A stretch of DNA of 39,553 nucleotides from Actinomycetes bacterium (GCA_021826725.1 JAKAYQ010000006.1:1-39553); one strand, 5' to 3'; shown: positions 18,484 through 29,763, numbered from the stretch's first letter. Made by a program: numbers and translations. Notes: generated by a model from the sequence alone, not told the origin.

Positions 18484-18966
18484 TCAGCGCTCGAGCCGGC
18501 CCACCCCACGATCACGGGGAGCCGCTCCCTGGTCGGCTGCACCGGCACGGACGGTCGAGACCCGCCCCCGGCGCCTGCCGGCCGGGAACATACGAACCAG
18601 GTGGTTCCACGCACAGTCGGGGCAGACCTCGACGACGTAGCAGACCACCGGGTCCGCCCGCCGGAGCAGCCGGTCGAGCTCGGTCGGAGTCGCCGGGCAC
18701 CGGCCTTGTGCAGGCAGGCGTGGTCCGAACACGTACGTGACCTGGACGAGCGTGGCCGATTCGCAGATCGGGCACGTCTCTCCGACCGGGACGCCGATGT
18801 GCCGTGCTGCTCGAAGGAGCTCCGGATGGGCGTCGCAGACGTCGGGACGCCCCAGGCGCCCTCGCTGGAAAGACCGAACCACCGCGTTGCGAGCCAGCCG
18901 GTACTCGACGCGGCCGCCGTCGCCGCTGGTGGGGAACCCTCGGATGCCCGGCGGCCCGAATTGCAC
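18484..18966 (-). CDS. DUF5318-like zinc-binding protein
   Basis: VEYRLARNAVVRSFQRGRLGRPDVCDAHPELLRAARHIGVPVGETCPICESATLVQVTYVFGPRLPAQGR...VVCYVVEVCPDCAWNHLVRMF; neighbourhood (PadR, ino1) as in other actinobacteria. Confidence 0.85.
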   Translation of the reverse strand: MQFGPPGIRGFPTSGDGGRVEYRLARNAVVRSFQRGRLGRPDVCDAHPELLRAARHIGVPVGETCPICESATLVQVTYVFGPRLPAQGRCPATPTELDRLLRRADPVVCYVVEVCPDCAWNHLVRMFPAGRRRGRVSTVRAGAADQGAAPRDRGVGRLER

Positions 18967-19047
18967 GGGTTCAGGGTAGCGCCGGACGGCGCTGAACGGG
19001 CAGGGGCCAGGCACGGCAGCTGCAGCGGGCGACAGGTTGCCCGCGTG

Positions 19048-19078
19048 TCGATATATCGATACGATAGGTCGTACCGAT
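19048..19078. promoter_or_regulatory. Overlapping palindromes: TCGATATATCGA (19048-19059) and ATCGATACGA-TAGG-TCGTACCGAT (19055-19078)
   Basis: First palindrome is perfect; second has 9/10 arm complementarity; in the DUF5318/padR divergent region. Confidence 0.65.
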
Positions 19079-19171
19079 GCATTCACCTGTGATCATCTCC
19101 GAGCCGGCACCGCTGGCAACGCCGGCGGTCCGACCGGCAGGGGCCCGTGCCCGACGTCGGGGGACGCGCTG

Positions 19172-19891
19172 ATGATGGAGCTGGCCATCCTGGGCCTGCT
19201 CGAGGAGCAGGAGATGCACGGTTACGAGATCCGTCGGCGTCTGCGTGATGAGCTCGGGCTCTTCGCCAACGTGTCGTTCGGCTCCCTCTATCCGGCGCTC
19301 TCCCGGCTGGAGCGCTCAGGTGCCCTTGCCGCCGTCGAGGACGACCGGCACGTCGCCCCCGTCCCGATGACAGGGTCGCTCACCGGTGAGTGGGCCGCTT
19401 TGCGGGCCCGGCGCCCCGTCGGCACCAGGGGCCGGCGAGGACGAAAGGTCTACCGCCTCACCGACGAGGGCCGCCGCCAGTTCGCCATTCTGCTCGCCAC
19501 CGAGCCACCGACGGGCGACGACACGCGGAGCTTCGGCCTCCGCCTGGCTTTCGCCCGCTACCTGCCGCCCCAGGCCCGCCTGCGCCTGCTCGAGCGGCGG
19601 CGTGCCCAATTGCTCGACCGCCTGGGCGCCGCCCGCAGCGCTGCGGGCGGCGTCCGCCTCGACCGGTATGCGCGCTCGCTCGTCGAGCACGCCGCCGAGT
19701 CGATCGAACGCGACGTCCACTGGCTCGACCGCCTGATCGAGGCGGAACGCGCCCCGGGCGGCGCCGGAGATCCGGGGAGCGCCTGGTCGCGTCCCGGCAG
19801 CATCACAGGCGCCATGCCCGATGACCGGCTCGCTTCGGCGGGCCCCGATCCGACCGCTCGCGCGGTCACCACCGGAGGAGACATTCCATGA
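19172..19891 (+). CDS. PadR-family transcriptional regulator
   Basis: [52 protein letters not shown]...[17 protein letters not shown]. Confidence 0.93.
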   Translation: MMELAILGLLEEQEMHGYEIRRRLRDELGLFANVSFGSLYPALSRLERSGALAAVEDDRHVAPVPMTGSLTGEWAALRARRPVGTRGRRGRKVYRLTDEGRRQFAILLATEPPTGDDTRSFGLRLAFARYLPPQARLRLLERRRAQLLDRLGAARSAAGGVRLDRYARSLVEHAAESIERDVHWLDRLIEAERAPGGAGDPGSAWSRPGSITGAMPDDRLASAGPDPTARAVTTGGDIP

Positions 19892-20985
19892 GCAGCATTC
19901 GGGTGGCCATCGCCGGCGTGGGGAACTGCGCCAGCTCACTGGTCCAGGGCGTGACCTACTACCACGACGCCTCGCCGGAGGACGTCGTCCCGGGTCTCAT
20001 GCACGTGGACCTCGGCGGCTACCACGTCCGCGACCTGGAGTTCGTGGCCGCCTTCGACGTCGACGCCACCAAGGTCGGCGTCGACCTGGGCAAGGCCATC
20101 CACGCCGGCCAGAACAACACGGTGCGCTTCGCCACCGTCGGCCACCTCGACGTGACCGTGCAACGCGGCCCCACCTTCGACGGGCTGGGCACCTTCTACC
20201 GCGACGTGGTGGAAGAGTCGCCTGCCGAGCCGGTCGACGTGGCCGCGGTCCTCGCCGAACGGCGGGTCGACGTGCTCGTGAGCTACCTGCCGGTGGGCTC
20301 CGAGGAGGCCCAGCGCTACTACGCGCAGGCCTGCCTGGACGCCAAGGTCGCGTTCGTCAACGCCATCCCGGTGTTCATCGCCAGCGACCCCGAGTGGGCC
20401 CGCCGGTTCCGTGACGCCGGCGTGCCGATCATCGGCGACGACATCAAGAGCCAGGTGGGCTCCACCATCGTGCACCGGGTGCTCACTCGGCTGTTCGAGG
20501 ACCGCGGCGTGGCCCTCGACCACACCTACCAGCTGAACTTCGGAGGCAACATGGACTTCCGCAACATGCTGGAACGCGACCGGCTCCGCTCAAAGAAGAT
20601 CTCCAAGACCCAGTCGGTCACCAGCCAGATCGAGAACACCGTTCTCGACGCCGACGACGTGCACATCGGCCCCTCGGACCACGTGCCGTGGCTGTCGGAC
20701 CGCAAGTGGGCCTACATCCGCATGGAAGGTCGCAACTTCGGCGACGTGCCGCTCAACGTCGAGCTGAAGCTCGAGGTGTGGGACTCCCCCAACTCGGCCG
20801 GGGTCATCATCGACGCCGTTCGATGCGCCAAGCTTGCCCTCGACCGCACGGTCGGTGGTCCGCTCGTCGGCCCGTCCGCCTACTTCATGAAGTCGCCCCC
20901 CGTGCAGTACCACGACGACGAGGCCCACGCCCTGGTCGAATCCTTCGCCGCCGGGGGCACCGACCCGGTCTGGCCCGAGGGCTGA
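19888..20985 (+). CDS. ino1: Inositol-3-phosphate synthase
   Basis: [22 protein letters not shown]...[89 protein letters not shown] overlap with padR. Confidence 0.97.
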   Translation: MSSIRVAIAGVGNCASSLVQGVTYYHDASPEDVVPGLMHVDLGGYHVRDLEFVAAFDVDATKVGVDLGKAIHAGQNNTVRFATVGHLDVTVQRGPTFDGLGTFYRDVVEESPAEPVDVAAVLAERRVDVLVSYLPVGSEEAQRYYAQACLDAKVAFVNAIPVFIASDPEWARRFRDAGVPIIGDDIKSQVGSTIVHRVLTRLFEDRGVALDHTYQLNFGGNMDFRNMLERDRLRSKKISKTQSVTSQIENTVLDADDVHIGPSDHVPWLSDRKWAYIRMEGRNFGDVPLNVELKLEVWDSPNSAGVIIDAVRCAKLALDRTVGGPLVGPSAYFMKSPPVQYHDDEAHALVESFAAGGTDPVWPEG

Positions 20986-21137
20986 TCCGGGCGGCACCCA
21001 GGCTCCCGACCGTGGCCCTCCTCGAACCCGGGATCACTTGCCGGCCCGGGATCGAGGAGCAGGCCGGGCACGCAGCCGACACGCCCCGACCGGTCCGACC
21101 GCGCCAGCCGCCTCATCGCGCCAGCGGCGCAGCCGCG

Positions 21138-22556
21138 TCAGCTGCCGTCGGCGGCCTGGTGCTCCTTCCACCAGGCGTCGAGCCGACGGTAGGCCTCCGC
21201 CTCGCCCAGTGGCCCCTCGTCGAGCCGGAGCTCCAGCAGGAAGTCGAGGGCCTGGCCCACCACCGGCCCCGGGCGCACGCCGAGGTGGTCCATGATCTGG
21301 CGACCGTCGAGGTCGGGTCGGATGGCGTCGATCTCCTCCCGGGTCCGCAGCTCCTCGATCCGGTGCTCCAACTCGTCCATGCGCCGGCTGAGTGCCCGGG
21401 CCTTGGCCGCGTTCCGGGTCGTGCAGTCGCAGCGGGTCAGCTCGTTGAGCTGGACCAGCAACGGCCCGGCGTCACGGACGTACCGACGGACTGCCTTGTC
21501 CGTCCAGCCCAGCCGGTAGGTGTGGAACCGCAGGTGCAGCTCGACCAGGCGGGTGACCACCTCGATGTCATCGTTGCCGTAGCGCAGCGCCCGCATCCGG
21601 TCGCGCGCCATACGAGCTCCGACCATCTCGTGGTGGTGGAACGTCACTCCCCCGGGCCCGAACGCCCGGGTCCGGGGCTTTCCGATGTCGTGCAGCAGTG
21701 CGGCGAGACGCAGCTGGCGGTCCGGGCTCGTCTTGTCCACCACCGCCAGGGTGTGGGCCAGGACGTCTTTGTGGCGGTGAATGGGGTCCTGCTCCAGGCC
21801 GAGCGCCGGCAGCTCAGGCAGCAGCTCACCGCCCAACCCGGTCTCCACCAGGAACGCCAGCCCGGACGAGGGCCGGGCCACCACCAAGAGCTTGTCGAGC
21901 TCGTCCCGTACCCGCTCCACGGAGACGATGGCGAGGCGCTCGTGCATCGCCCGGACCGCCGATACGAGCGCCTCGTCGGGAACGAGCCCCAGACCTGCGA
22001 TGAAGCGGGCGGCGCGCAGCATCCGCAGCGGATCGTCGGAGAACGAGATCTCCGGATCGAGCGGTGTCCGCAGCCGTTGCTGCGCCAGGTCGGCCAACCC
22101 GCCGAACGGGTCGAGCAGCTCGGGTCCGTCGGCTCCCCCGACACCGGTCAACCGGAGTGCCATCGCGTTGACGGTGAAGTCCCGGCGCGACAGATCGACC
22201 TCGACGTCGTCGTCGAACACCACCTCCGGCTTGCGGGAGTCCGCCCGGTAGGCCTCGGCACGGTGCGTCGTGATCTCAAGCTGCCGGCCTGCGACCAGGC
22301 AGCCGATCGTCCCCCACGGCTTCCCCTGGAGCCACACGGCGTCAGCCCAGCCCTGGAGCAGGCGCTCGATGTCGTCGGGCCGGGCGTCGGTCGTGAAGTC
22401 GAGATCGCCCGCGCCAGTCGCCCCGCCAGCCGAGCCGGCCAGCACCATGTCGCGGACCGAGCCGCCAACCAGGTACAGCGTGAAACCCGCCGACGCAAAG
22501 CGCTCGGCCAGCGGGGCGGTCTCCTCGACCAGGTGGATCACTCGTTCGGGTACCAC
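21138..22556 (-). CDS. CCA tRNA nucleotidyltransferase (HD-domain type)
   Basis: GFTLYLVGGSVRDMVLAGS...DLDFTTDARPDDIERLLQGWADAVW...RRDFTVNAMAL...LLDPFGGLADLAQQRLRT...SDDPLRMLRAARFIAGLG...LRLAALLHDIGKP; GTG start 22556 chosen over longer ORF. Confidence 0.94.
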   Translation of the reverse strand: MVPERVIHLVEETAPLAERFASAGFTLYLVGGSVRDMVLAGSAGGATGAGDLDFTTDARPDDIERLLQGWADAVWLQGKPWGTIGCLVAGRQLEITTHRAEAYRADSRKPEVVFDDDVEVDLSRRDFTVNAMALRLTGVGGADGPELLDPFGGLADLAQQRLRTPLDPEISFSDDPLRMLRAARFIAGLGLVPDEALVSAVRAMHERLAIVSVERVRDELDKLLVVARPSSGLAFLVETGLGGELLPELPALGLEQDPIHRHKDVLAHTLAVVDKTSPDRQLRLAALLHDIGKPRTRAFGPGGVTFHHHEMVGARMARDRMRALRYGNDDIEVVTRLVELHLRFHTYRLGWTDKAVRRYVRDAGPLLVQLNELTRCDCTTRNAAKARALSRRMDELEHRIEELRTREEIDAIRPDLDGRQIMDHLGVRPGPVVGQALDFLLELRLDEGPLGEAEAYRRLDAWWKEHQAADGS

Positions 22557-22655
22557 AGGCGCCTGAGGGTAGCGCCGCTGTGACCGGTCTCGTTCCCATC
22601 GGAGCCGCTGCCCGTCCAAAGACCGGTCGGCGGACCGATAGGCTCCCTCGGCGAC

Positions 22656-25142
22656 GTGGAACGGACCCGTGCGAGCACCACCCCCGCGCGCCGCGGCGAC
22701 TGGACCCACCCCGGTGCGCTCCCGGCCGCCTCCGGCTCGGCACGGCCGTTGGGGCGCCGGCGGATCGCCCGAGCACCTGACGGGCCGACAGTCGTCGGCC
22801 TGTTCGCCGTCGCCATCGCCGTCGCCGCCTTGCTCTCGGGTGGCCCGGTCGCCACCACTGCCGCCAGCCGCCTCCCCGCCCGGGCGACGACACGTTCGAC
22901 CGGCACGCAGCCGGCTGCGCACCGTGCGGCGGCACACCACCTGTCTGCGCACCGTGCCTCTGTGCACCATGCCCCTGTGCACCAGCTGGCCGCACACGGC
23001 GCGGCTCCACCTGCACCGCCTGCCGGCACCCACACCGGAGGACCCGCTGCAGCGGTACCTGCGTCCAGCCCGCAGCCGGCGCTCCGCCTCGTCCACCAGG
23101 TGTGGACCGTCGGGCCAAGTCAGGCCTTCACCGCCACCGTGGCCATGTCCGGTGGGCGAGCAGACCAGCTGACGATGACCGTGTCCGTCTTCTCGCGGCT
23201 GCACACCCGGACTGCGCTGTCACAGACCCTGTCCGGCACCGTCAGGGGTGCCGTCAGGTTCCGGTCGGACCCTGTCCCACTCGCCTCGTTGCCCACCGCG
23301 AAGACAGGCCAGTACCAGGTCGACCTGGCGCTGCAGACGCCCGACGGCACGACCAGCAGCGCCACGAGCGGTGACACGGCTCCAGCCGCGTTCGGACCCG
23401 CCACGCTCCACTGCACATTGGACCAGCCTGGCACCTGCGGCGGCGTCTACCCGGTCGAGATCCAGGTGGGCCCAGCCGGTGAGGCCGCCAGCGCCACTCT
23501 GGTCACCGAGCTGGTGTACACCTACCCGGCTGGCAACCCCTACCACGCCACCAGCCCCCTGCGCGTCGCGTTGGTCGTGCCCTTGACGACCGCCGGCAGC
23601 GCCGGCACGCCACCCGCCGGATCCGTCGCGCAGCTGGAGCAGCTCGCCCGAGCTGTCACCTCCCCGGCGTCGGTTCCACTCACCGTGGTACCCGAACCCG
23701 CGGCGCTCGGTGCCCTCGGCCGCAGCCCCAGCGTGCTCGACCGACAGGCCCTGGCCGCGATGGACGCGGCGATCAGCGATCCGGCCCACCAGGCCCTGTT
23801 GCAGAGCTACGTGCCGGTCGACGCCACCGCCCTCGTCAACGCGGGGCTCACGGAGGAGCTGGCCGACCAGGTGAGCCGGGCATGCCGGGAGCTCGGCCCG
23901 CCGAAGACAACCATCGGCACCTGGGTCGCCGGCGCCGCTCTCGACGACGCGGCGGCAGCCGCTCTGTCGGCGTCGACCTGCAACCCGGTGCGCCGGCTGG
24001 TGCTGCCGGCATCGTCGGTGACCGGTGGAGGCTGCACGATCACCTGCACCACCCCGTTCACCGTCGACGCCGGTCAAGGCGGCCCCCTCACCGCCATGGA
24101 AGCCGACTCCCAACTGGCCAGTGAGATCACTGCCCCAACGCCCGATCCCGTACTGCAGGCCCACCAGCTGCTGGCCGACCTGTCACTCACCTACTTCGAG
24201 GCGCCAGGATCGGCCCAGGCTCGGGGGGTGGTGCTGGCCGTTCCCCCCGGTGCCGCCGTCTCGCCCGGTGCGATCGCCGACCTGGTCGGGGGACTGGCAG
24301 CCGACCCGGCCCTGACCCCGGTGACACTGGCCCAGCTCTTCGCCCAGGTGCCGGTGGGTGCAAACGGCCAGCCCGCCACGCGGCGCCTGATCGCCCCCGG
24401 CGGCACCCACGGCCTGCCGGTCCGGGCGCTGCAGGCGGCGCGGTCCCAGCTGACCGCCTACACGAGCGCGGTGGGCTCGACACCTGCGGGCCAACAGGCG
24501 GTCACCCAGCTCGCTGGGGATCTGCTGCGCACGGAATCGATCGATCTGCGCCCCGTCGAGCAGCTGCACGCCGTCACCGCCTTCGAACGCTCGCTCGGCG
24601 CCGAGCTGGGCCGGGTGACGCTGTCGGGTGGCGTGATCCGGCTCACCTCCAGCTCAGTCCTACGCGTGCCGATCGCTCTCGGCAGCACAACCGGGTTCCC
24701 CGTGGCGGGCACGCTCACGGTCTCGAGCGACAAGCTCCTCTTCACGCCCGGCGGCCAGTGCCAGGGCATCGACCGGGGGCCCGCCGGGTTCTCCGGTGTG
24801 TCGTGCCCCGTGGTCTTGTCGAAGGTCACCAACGCCGTGTACGTGTCCATGCGAGCCCGGATCGGGGGGGACTTCCGCGTCGCCGTGACGCTCGACACGC
24901 CCGCCGGAGGGCTGGCCATGGTGCACGGGCAGCTCACCGTCCGGTCCCTGTCCACCTCGGTCGAGGCCGTCGTCCTGTCCGTGGCCGCCGGCGCCGTGCT
25001 GCTTGCCTGGTGGGCCCGGACCGGGTGGCGAACTCGGCGGCGGGCACGGCACGGCCGGCACCCGCGCAGCGCTGGCAGCCCCGGCACGCCCGCAGGGGTG
25101 AACACCGGCGAACCTTCCCCCGGAACACCGGCGCCGGCGTGA
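22656..25142 (+). CDS. DUF6049-like membrane/secreted protein (Rv3909-type by position)
   Basis: N-terminal TM VVGLFAVAIAVAALLSGG, long extracellular region, C-terminal TM VLSVAAGAVLLAWWARTGWRTRRR; position between cca and murJ. Confidence 0.75.
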   Translation: MERTRASTTPARRGDWTHPGALPAASGSARPLGRRRIARAPDGPTVVGLFAVAIAVAALLSGGPVATTAASRLPARATTRSTGTQPAAHRAAAHHLSAHRASVHHAPVHQLAAHGAAPPAPPAGTHTGGPAAAVPASSPQPALRLVHQVWTVGPSQAFTATVAMSGGRADQLTMTVSVFSRLHTRTALSQTLSGTVRGAVRFRSDPVPLASLPTAKTGQYQVDLALQTPDGTTSSATSGDTAPAAFGPATLHCTLDQPGTCGGVYPVEIQVGPAGEAASATLVTELVYTYPAGNPYHATSPLRVALVVPLTTAGSAGTPPAGSVAQLEQLARAVTSPASVPLTVVPEPAALGALGRSPSVLDRQALAAMDAAISDPAHQALLQSYVPVDATALVNAGLTEELADQVSRACRELGPPKTTIGTWVAGAALDDAAAAALSASTCNPVRRLVLPASSVTGGGCTITCTTPFTVDAGQGGPLTAMEADSQLASEITAPTPDPVLQAHQLLADLSLTYFEAPGSAQARGVVLAVPPGAAVSPGAIADLVGGLAADPALTPVTLAQLFAQVPVGANGQPATRRLIAPGGTHGLPVRALQAARSQLTAYTSAVGSTPAGQQAVTQLAGDLLRTESIDLRPVEQLHAVTAFERSLGAELGRVTLSGGVIRLTSSSVLRVPIALGSTTGFPVAGTLTVSSDKLLFTPGGQCQGIDRGPAGFSGVSCPVVLSKVTNAVYVSMRARIGGDFRVAVTLDTPAGGLAMVHGQLTVRSLSTSVEAVVLSVAAGAVLLAWWARTGWRTRRRARHGRHPRSAGSPGTPAGVNTGEPSPGTPAPA

Positions 25143-27151
25143 GCGCGGGAGCAGGGGCGGCCGGCGGCGCTGGCGCTGGACCGGGAACCTCCGGCGGGGG
25201 CCCAGGATCTGGCGGCTCCTGGGCCGCCGGCAGCCTCGCCGGGGGCAGCAACGACCTCGCCCGGGCCACCGGGGTCATGGCCATCGGCACGCTGCTGTCG
25301 CGCGGGACCGGCCTGCTGCGCACCGTCGCCACCGTCTACGCCCTCGGGTTCGCCGGCGTGTCGGGCGACTACAACCTGGCCAACACCATCCCGAACATGG
25401 TCGTCGACCTGCTGCTGGGCGGCGTACTGGCGGCGACGTTCATCCCCGTGTTCGTGCAGCGCCTCGCCAGTCGGACCGAGGACGAGGCGTGGGATGCCAT
25501 CTCCGCCGTCGTGAGCGTGGCGGTGGTCGCCATCGCCGCCGCGTCGGTGCTCTTCCTGGTGGCCGCACCGCTGGTCGTCGACGTCCTGACCGGGCTCGGC
25601 TCCGGCGCGCACGGCGGGGCCGATCGCCGCCTGGCGACGGACCTGCTGGTGCTGTTCGTCCCCCAGCTCACCTGCTACGGGCTGATCGCGCTGGCCACCG
25701 CCGTGCTGAACGCCCGGCGGCGCTTCGCCGCCCCCATGTTCGTCCCCATCGTCAACAACGTCGTGCTGATCGCCGTCCTGGTGGCGTTCCGCCAGCTCGT
25801 CGGCCCCGCGGTGGTCGGCGCTGCGGGGGGTGCCCAGGCCCTCCTGGCGCACCGCGGCTGGCTGCTGCTGCTCGGCGTCGGCACGACCCTGGGCGTCGTC
25901 GTGCAGGCCATCGCGCTGATACCGGCGCTGCGGGGGGCGGACCTGCACCTGCGCTGGAACCCCCGGTTCCGCCACGAGTCCGTCCGCACCGTCGTCCGCT
26001 TGTCGGGATGGACCTTCGGGCTGGTCGTGGCCAACCAGGTGGCGCTCACGGTGGTCCTGGCCCTGTCCGAGGCCATCGGCCCGCGGGCGGTGTCCGCGTA
26101 CACGTACGCGTGGCAGTTCTTCCAACTCCCGTTCGGCGTGGTGGCCGTGTCGGTGATGAGCGCGACCGCTCCGGAGCTCGCCGAGCGGTGGACGCTGCAC
26201 GATCTCGAGGGGTTCCGCCGGCGGCTCGCGACCGGCCTTCGGGCCATCCTGGCTGTCATGGTGCCCGCCGCGGCGGGCATGGTCGTCCTGGCCCGCCCGG
26301 CCGTCGAGCTCTTGGGGCACCTGACCCACCAGGCCGGGTCTGCCGGCACCGCGCAGGCCCTGTCCGTCCTGGCACTCGGTCTCCCCGGCTTCTGCGTCTT
26401 CCTGTACGCCATCCGTGTCCTGCAGTCGATACAGGACATGCGCTCGGCATTCTGGCTGTACGCGCTGGAGAACGGCATCAACATCGTGCTGGCGGTGGCG
26501 CTGTACCGGCCGCTCGGCGTGCGCGGCATCGCCGCCTCGATCGCCGCCGCCTACACCGTGGCGGCCGTCGTCGCCCTGGCCCGAGTGCGTGGGGAGGTCC
26601 AGGGCCTCGGCGGCGACCTGATCGGCGGAGCGCTCCGGAGGATCGGCGTGGCCAGCGTCGTCCTCATCGTGGCCGCCGCCGCGGGGGTCGACGTGTCCGC
26701 TTCGCAGACTGGGCCCGCCCTGCTGGGTCGCCTGGTGCTGGGTGTGGCGGCCGGCACGGCCGGCTATCTGGGCACCATGGCCGTCGCCGCGATGGCGGAC
26801 AGACGGCGACGGCTGGTGCCTCCCACCAGGAACCGCCCCGGTGCGAGCACCACGGGCAGGACTGGCGCCGCCGCCGATCACCGGTCTTCGGGCACCGTCC
26901 CCGGCTCGGGCAACGGCTCGGGCGCTGACGCACGTGGTGGCTCGGGTGGCGGCCGGCTCAAGTCCCGGGCCGCCAGGACCCGAGGCCGGGTCCCGCCGGG
27001 ACTGCCGGTCCCAATGGCGCCCGCGGGGCGACCCCCGAGCCGTCCGACGAGCCTCGGTCCGCTGCGGCGCGCCGGGGACGGGGGATCGGCACCCGAGCAG
27101 GACACCGGTCCGGACGACGGTTCGAGCGCCGGTCCCCCTGGCGACGGGTGA
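25139..27151 (+). CDS. murJ: MurJ/MviN lipid II flippase family protein
   Basis: ATGVMAIGTLLSRGTGLLRTVATVYALGFAGVSGDYNLANTIPNMVVDLLLGGVLAATFIPVFVQRL...; GTGA overlap with upstream CDS. Confidence 0.93.
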   Translation: MSAGAGAAGGAGAGPGTSGGGPGSGGSWAAGSLAGGSNDLARATGVMAIGTLLSRGTGLLRTVATVYALGFAGVSGDYNLANTIPNMVVDLLLGGVLAATFIPVFVQRLASRTEDEAWDAISAVVSVAVVAIAAASVLFLVAAPLVVDVLTGLGSGAHGGADRRLATDLLVLFVPQLTCYGLIALATAVLNARRRFAAPMFVPIVNNVVLIAVLVAFRQLVGPAVVGAAGGAQALLAHRGWLLLLGVGTTLGVVVQAIALIPALRGADLHLRWNPRFRHESVRTVVRLSGWTFGLVVANQVALTVVLALSEAIGPRAVSAYTYAWQFFQLPFGVVAVSVMSATAPELAERWTLHDLEGFRRRLATGLRAILAVMVPAAAGMVVLARPAVELLGHLTHQAGSAGTAQALSVLALGLPGFCVFLYAIRVLQSIQDMRSAFWLYALENGINIVLAVALYRPLGVRGIAASIAAAYTVAAVVALARVRGEVQGLGGDLIGGALRRIGVASVVLIVAAAAGVDVSASQTGPALLGRLVLGVAAGTAGYLGTMAVAAMADRRRRLVPPTRNRPGASTTGRTGAAADHRSSGTVPGSGNGSGADARGGSGGGRLKSRAARTRGRVPPGLPVPMAPAGRPPSRPTSLGPLRRAGDGGSAPEQDTGPDDGSSAGPPGDG

Positions 27152-27465
27152 GCCGGGCACACCCCGAGCACGACCGGGAGATGAGCCCACCGGTCCTTCT
27201 TGGCGGCGGGTGGACCGGCAGGGCCGGATCGGATGACCGGGCAGCACAGGAACCGGTTTGCGTCCCTGGACAGGGCAGGCGCCAGCGGTAGGAGAAGCCG
27301 GAGCCGGTTCGCCCCGGACTTCCGAGCCGGTTGGACCCGGGCTCCTGCGCCGCCGCGTGGCAGACTCGGTCAATAGGCTCGTTACATCGAGCAGGATTCG
27401 ATGGGCTGAGTTCGAGCGCAGCGTTGCGCTGCCCGGGTCGGACCCGCACAAGGAGAGGGGACGCC

Positions 27466-28341
27466 ATGGCCGGCATCCACGTTGTCACCGACAGCGCCTG
27501 CGACCTGACACTGGAGCTGGCTGAGGCAAAGGGCATCCGCGTCGTACCGCTCACCATCCGCTTCGGGGACGAGGAGCTCGTCGACCAGGTGGAGCTGTCC
27601 GCCAAGGAGTTCTGGGACCGCGTCATCACCGGTCCCGACATGCCCCAGACCGCGGCACCCGCGCCGGGTGCATTCCAGCAGGCGTTCCTGGCGGCGGCAG
27701 ACCAGGGCGCGGACGGGGTCCTCTGCATCGACCTGTCCTCGGGTGTGTCGGCCACCTACCAGTCGGCGTTGGCCGCGGCGAGCGCCGTTGGCGACCGGAT
27801 CCCCGTTTCCGTCATCGACTCGCGCACCGTCACCATGGGCACCGGACTGCTCGCGCTTGCCGCGGCCGACCTGGCTGCCACCGGCATGCCACTTGCCGTG
27901 CTGACCGCCGAGATCGAGGCCATGAAGGCTCGCACGACCGTGCACGGCGTCATCGACACGCTCGACTTCCTCCGCCGGGGCGGCCGCATCGGCGGGGCGG
28001 CGCGGCTCATCGGCTCCATGCTGTCGATCAAGCCCGTCATCGAGGTGCGCGACGGCGTCGTCGAGGTCGAGTCGAAGCAGCGGACCCGGATCCGCTCGCT
28101 CGAGTACCTGGCCGGCAAGGCCCGCCAGGCCGGCGCCATCGATCGCATCGCCGCGGTGAACGGGGCCGCCGGCGACATCGAGGTGCTGCTCAGCATGCTC
28201 GACGGGGTCGAGAGCGTCCACGACCGGGTCGTCACCGACCTGGGGCCGGTGGTGGGCAGCCATGCCGGGCCCGGCACCATCGGGCTGTGCATCGTGCGGG
28301 CCGCCGACGCGTTGGGCCAGGACCCCGGGCCGAACGGGTAA
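27466..28341 (+). CDS. DegV family fatty-acid-binding protein
   Basis: MAGIHVVTDSACDLTLELAEAKGIRVVPLTIRFGDEELVD...TAAPAPGAFQQAF...CIDLSSGVSATYQSA...VIDSRTVTMGTGLLAL...TLDFLRRGGRIGGAARLIGSMLSIKPVIEV. Confidence 0.95.
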   Translation: MAGIHVVTDSACDLTLELAEAKGIRVVPLTIRFGDEELVDQVELSAKEFWDRVITGPDMPQTAAPAPGAFQQAFLAAADQGADGVLCIDLSSGVSATYQSALAAASAVGDRIPVSVIDSRTVTMGTGLLALAAADLAATGMPLAVLTAEIEAMKARTTVHGVIDTLDFLRRGGRIGGAARLIGSMLSIKPVIEVRDGVVEVESKQRTRIRSLEYLAGKARQAGAIDRIAAVNGAAGDIEVLLSMLDGVESVHDRVVTDLGPVVGSHAGPGTIGLCIVRAADALGQDPGPNG

Positions 28342-28350
28342 CCTCGCCAC

Positions 28351-28689
28351 ATGGAGCTGGGCAGCGCTGACGCGTCAACGGCCGAGGCGGCCGGCAGCGG
28401 CGACATCGCCGCCCGGGTCGCCGACACGATCGAGGCGGTTGTCGACGCGGTCCACGACAGGGCGATCCGGCCGTTGCTGCTGGTGGCCCGGGGCATCGTG
28501 TATGGGATCGTTGCCGGCACCATGGCGCTGGTCGTCGCCGTCGTGCTCGCCATCGCTCTGGTGCGGATCCTCGACGTGTACGCGTTCGGCAACCGCGTGT
28601 GGGCGTCGGATGCGCTGCTCGGTGCCGTGCTCTGCGCGGCAGGGGCGGTCGCCTGGCACAAGCGGCGCCCAGCAGGGGAGGAACGATGA
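28351..28689 (+). CDS. Small two-TM membrane protein of unknown function
   Basis: 112 aa; [27 protein letters not shown] and [22 protein letters not shown] overlap with trxB. Confidence 0.75.
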   Translation: MELGSADASTAEAAGSGDIAARVADTIEAVVDAVHDRAIRPLLLVARGIVYGIVAGTMALVVAVVLAIALVRILDVYAFGNRVWASDALLGAVLCAAGAVAWHKRRPAGEER

Positions 28690-29645
28690 CCGAGGTTCGT
28701 GACGTCGTGATCGTCGGCTCGGGGCCTGCTGGCCTGACCGCCGCCATCTACTCAGCACGCGCCAACCTGTCCCCCCTGGTGCTCGAGGGCGAGCCTTCGT
28801 CCACCAGCGACCAGCCCGGGGGCCAGCTCATGCTCACCACCGAGGTGGAGAACTTCCCCGGCTTCGTGGACGGCATCCAGGGTCCCGAGCTGATGCAGCG
28901 GTTCCGCGACCAGGCCAGCCGGTTCGGTGCCGAGCTCCAGACCGTCAAGGCGACGCGGGTCGACCTGTCCTCCCGGCCGTTCGCTGTGTGGACCAGCCCC
29001 GGCGGCTCCGGCGAGCCGGCAGTGACCACCCGCGCGTTGATCGTCGCCACCGGAGCGCAGTCGCTCATGCTCGGTGTCTCCGGGGAGGACCTCCTGCTCG
29101 GCCACGGCGTATCGACCTGTGCCACCTGCGACGGCTTCTTCTTCCGCGGGCAGGAGATCGCCGTCATCGGCGGGGGTGACTCCGCTCTCGAAGAGGCCCT
29201 TTTCCTCACCCGCTTCGCCAGCAAGGTGACCCTGGTGCATCGCCGCAAGGAGCTCCGGGCCTCCAAGATCATGCAGGACCGGGCGTTTGCCAACGAGCGC
29301 ATCTCGTTCCGCTGGAGCTCCGTCGTCACCGCCATCCAGGGCGACACGTCGGTGACTGGAATCGCCCTGCGTGACGTCGACAGCGGCGCCGAGGAGATCC
29401 TGCCGGTCTCCGGCGTGTTCGTGGCCATCGGGCACCGGCCCAACACCGACATCTTCTCCGGCCAGCTGGAGATGGGAGACACCGGCTACATCCGCACCTT
29501 CGGCGGCAGCCGGTCGAGCGTGGACGGTGTGTTCGTCTGCGGAGACGTGCAGGACGACGTCTACCAGCAGGCGATCACCGCCGCTGGATCCGGCTGCATG
29601 GCGGCCATGGACGCCGAGCGCTGGCTCGAGGTCCAGGGCCGGTGA
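28686..29645 (+). CDS. trxB: Thioredoxin reductase
   Basis: [30 protein letters not shown]...[14 protein letters not shown]...[43 protein letters not shown]...[10 protein letters not shown]. Confidence 0.97.
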   Translation: MTEVRDVVIVGSGPAGLTAAIYSARANLSPLVLEGEPSSTSDQPGGQLMLTTEVENFPGFVDGIQGPELMQRFRDQASRFGAELQTVKATRVDLSSRPFAVWTSPGGSGEPAVTTRALIVATGAQSLMLGVSGEDLLLGHGVSTCATCDGFFFRGQEIAVIGGGDSALEEALFLTRFASKVTLVHRRKELRASKIMQDRAFANERISFRWSSVVTAIQGDTSVTGIALRDVDSGAEEILPVSGVFVAIGHRPNTDIFSGQLEMGDTGYIRTFGGSRSSVDGVFVCGDVQDDVYQQAITAAGSGCMAAMDAERWLEVQGR

Positions 29646-29763
29646 CCTGAGCCTGGCGCGCCCAATCGCCGCGGAGCGCCAGTGGAATGCCCTCGGGTGC
29701 CCGAGCGTTTATCAGACGACTGCAGCGGGCGAGCCATGACGACTCGCCGAGGAGGTAGCCCAC

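Noticed and set aside
27310-27345. tRNA-like GGTTCG segment (ccggttcgccccgg) before degV
   Set aside because: Does not fit the T-loop consensus GGTTCRANYCC and no cloverleaf could be assembled.
24458-27451. 997-aa minus-strand ORF
   Set aside because: Antisense to the DUF6049-like and murJ genes; Gly/Arg/His-rich shadow translation.
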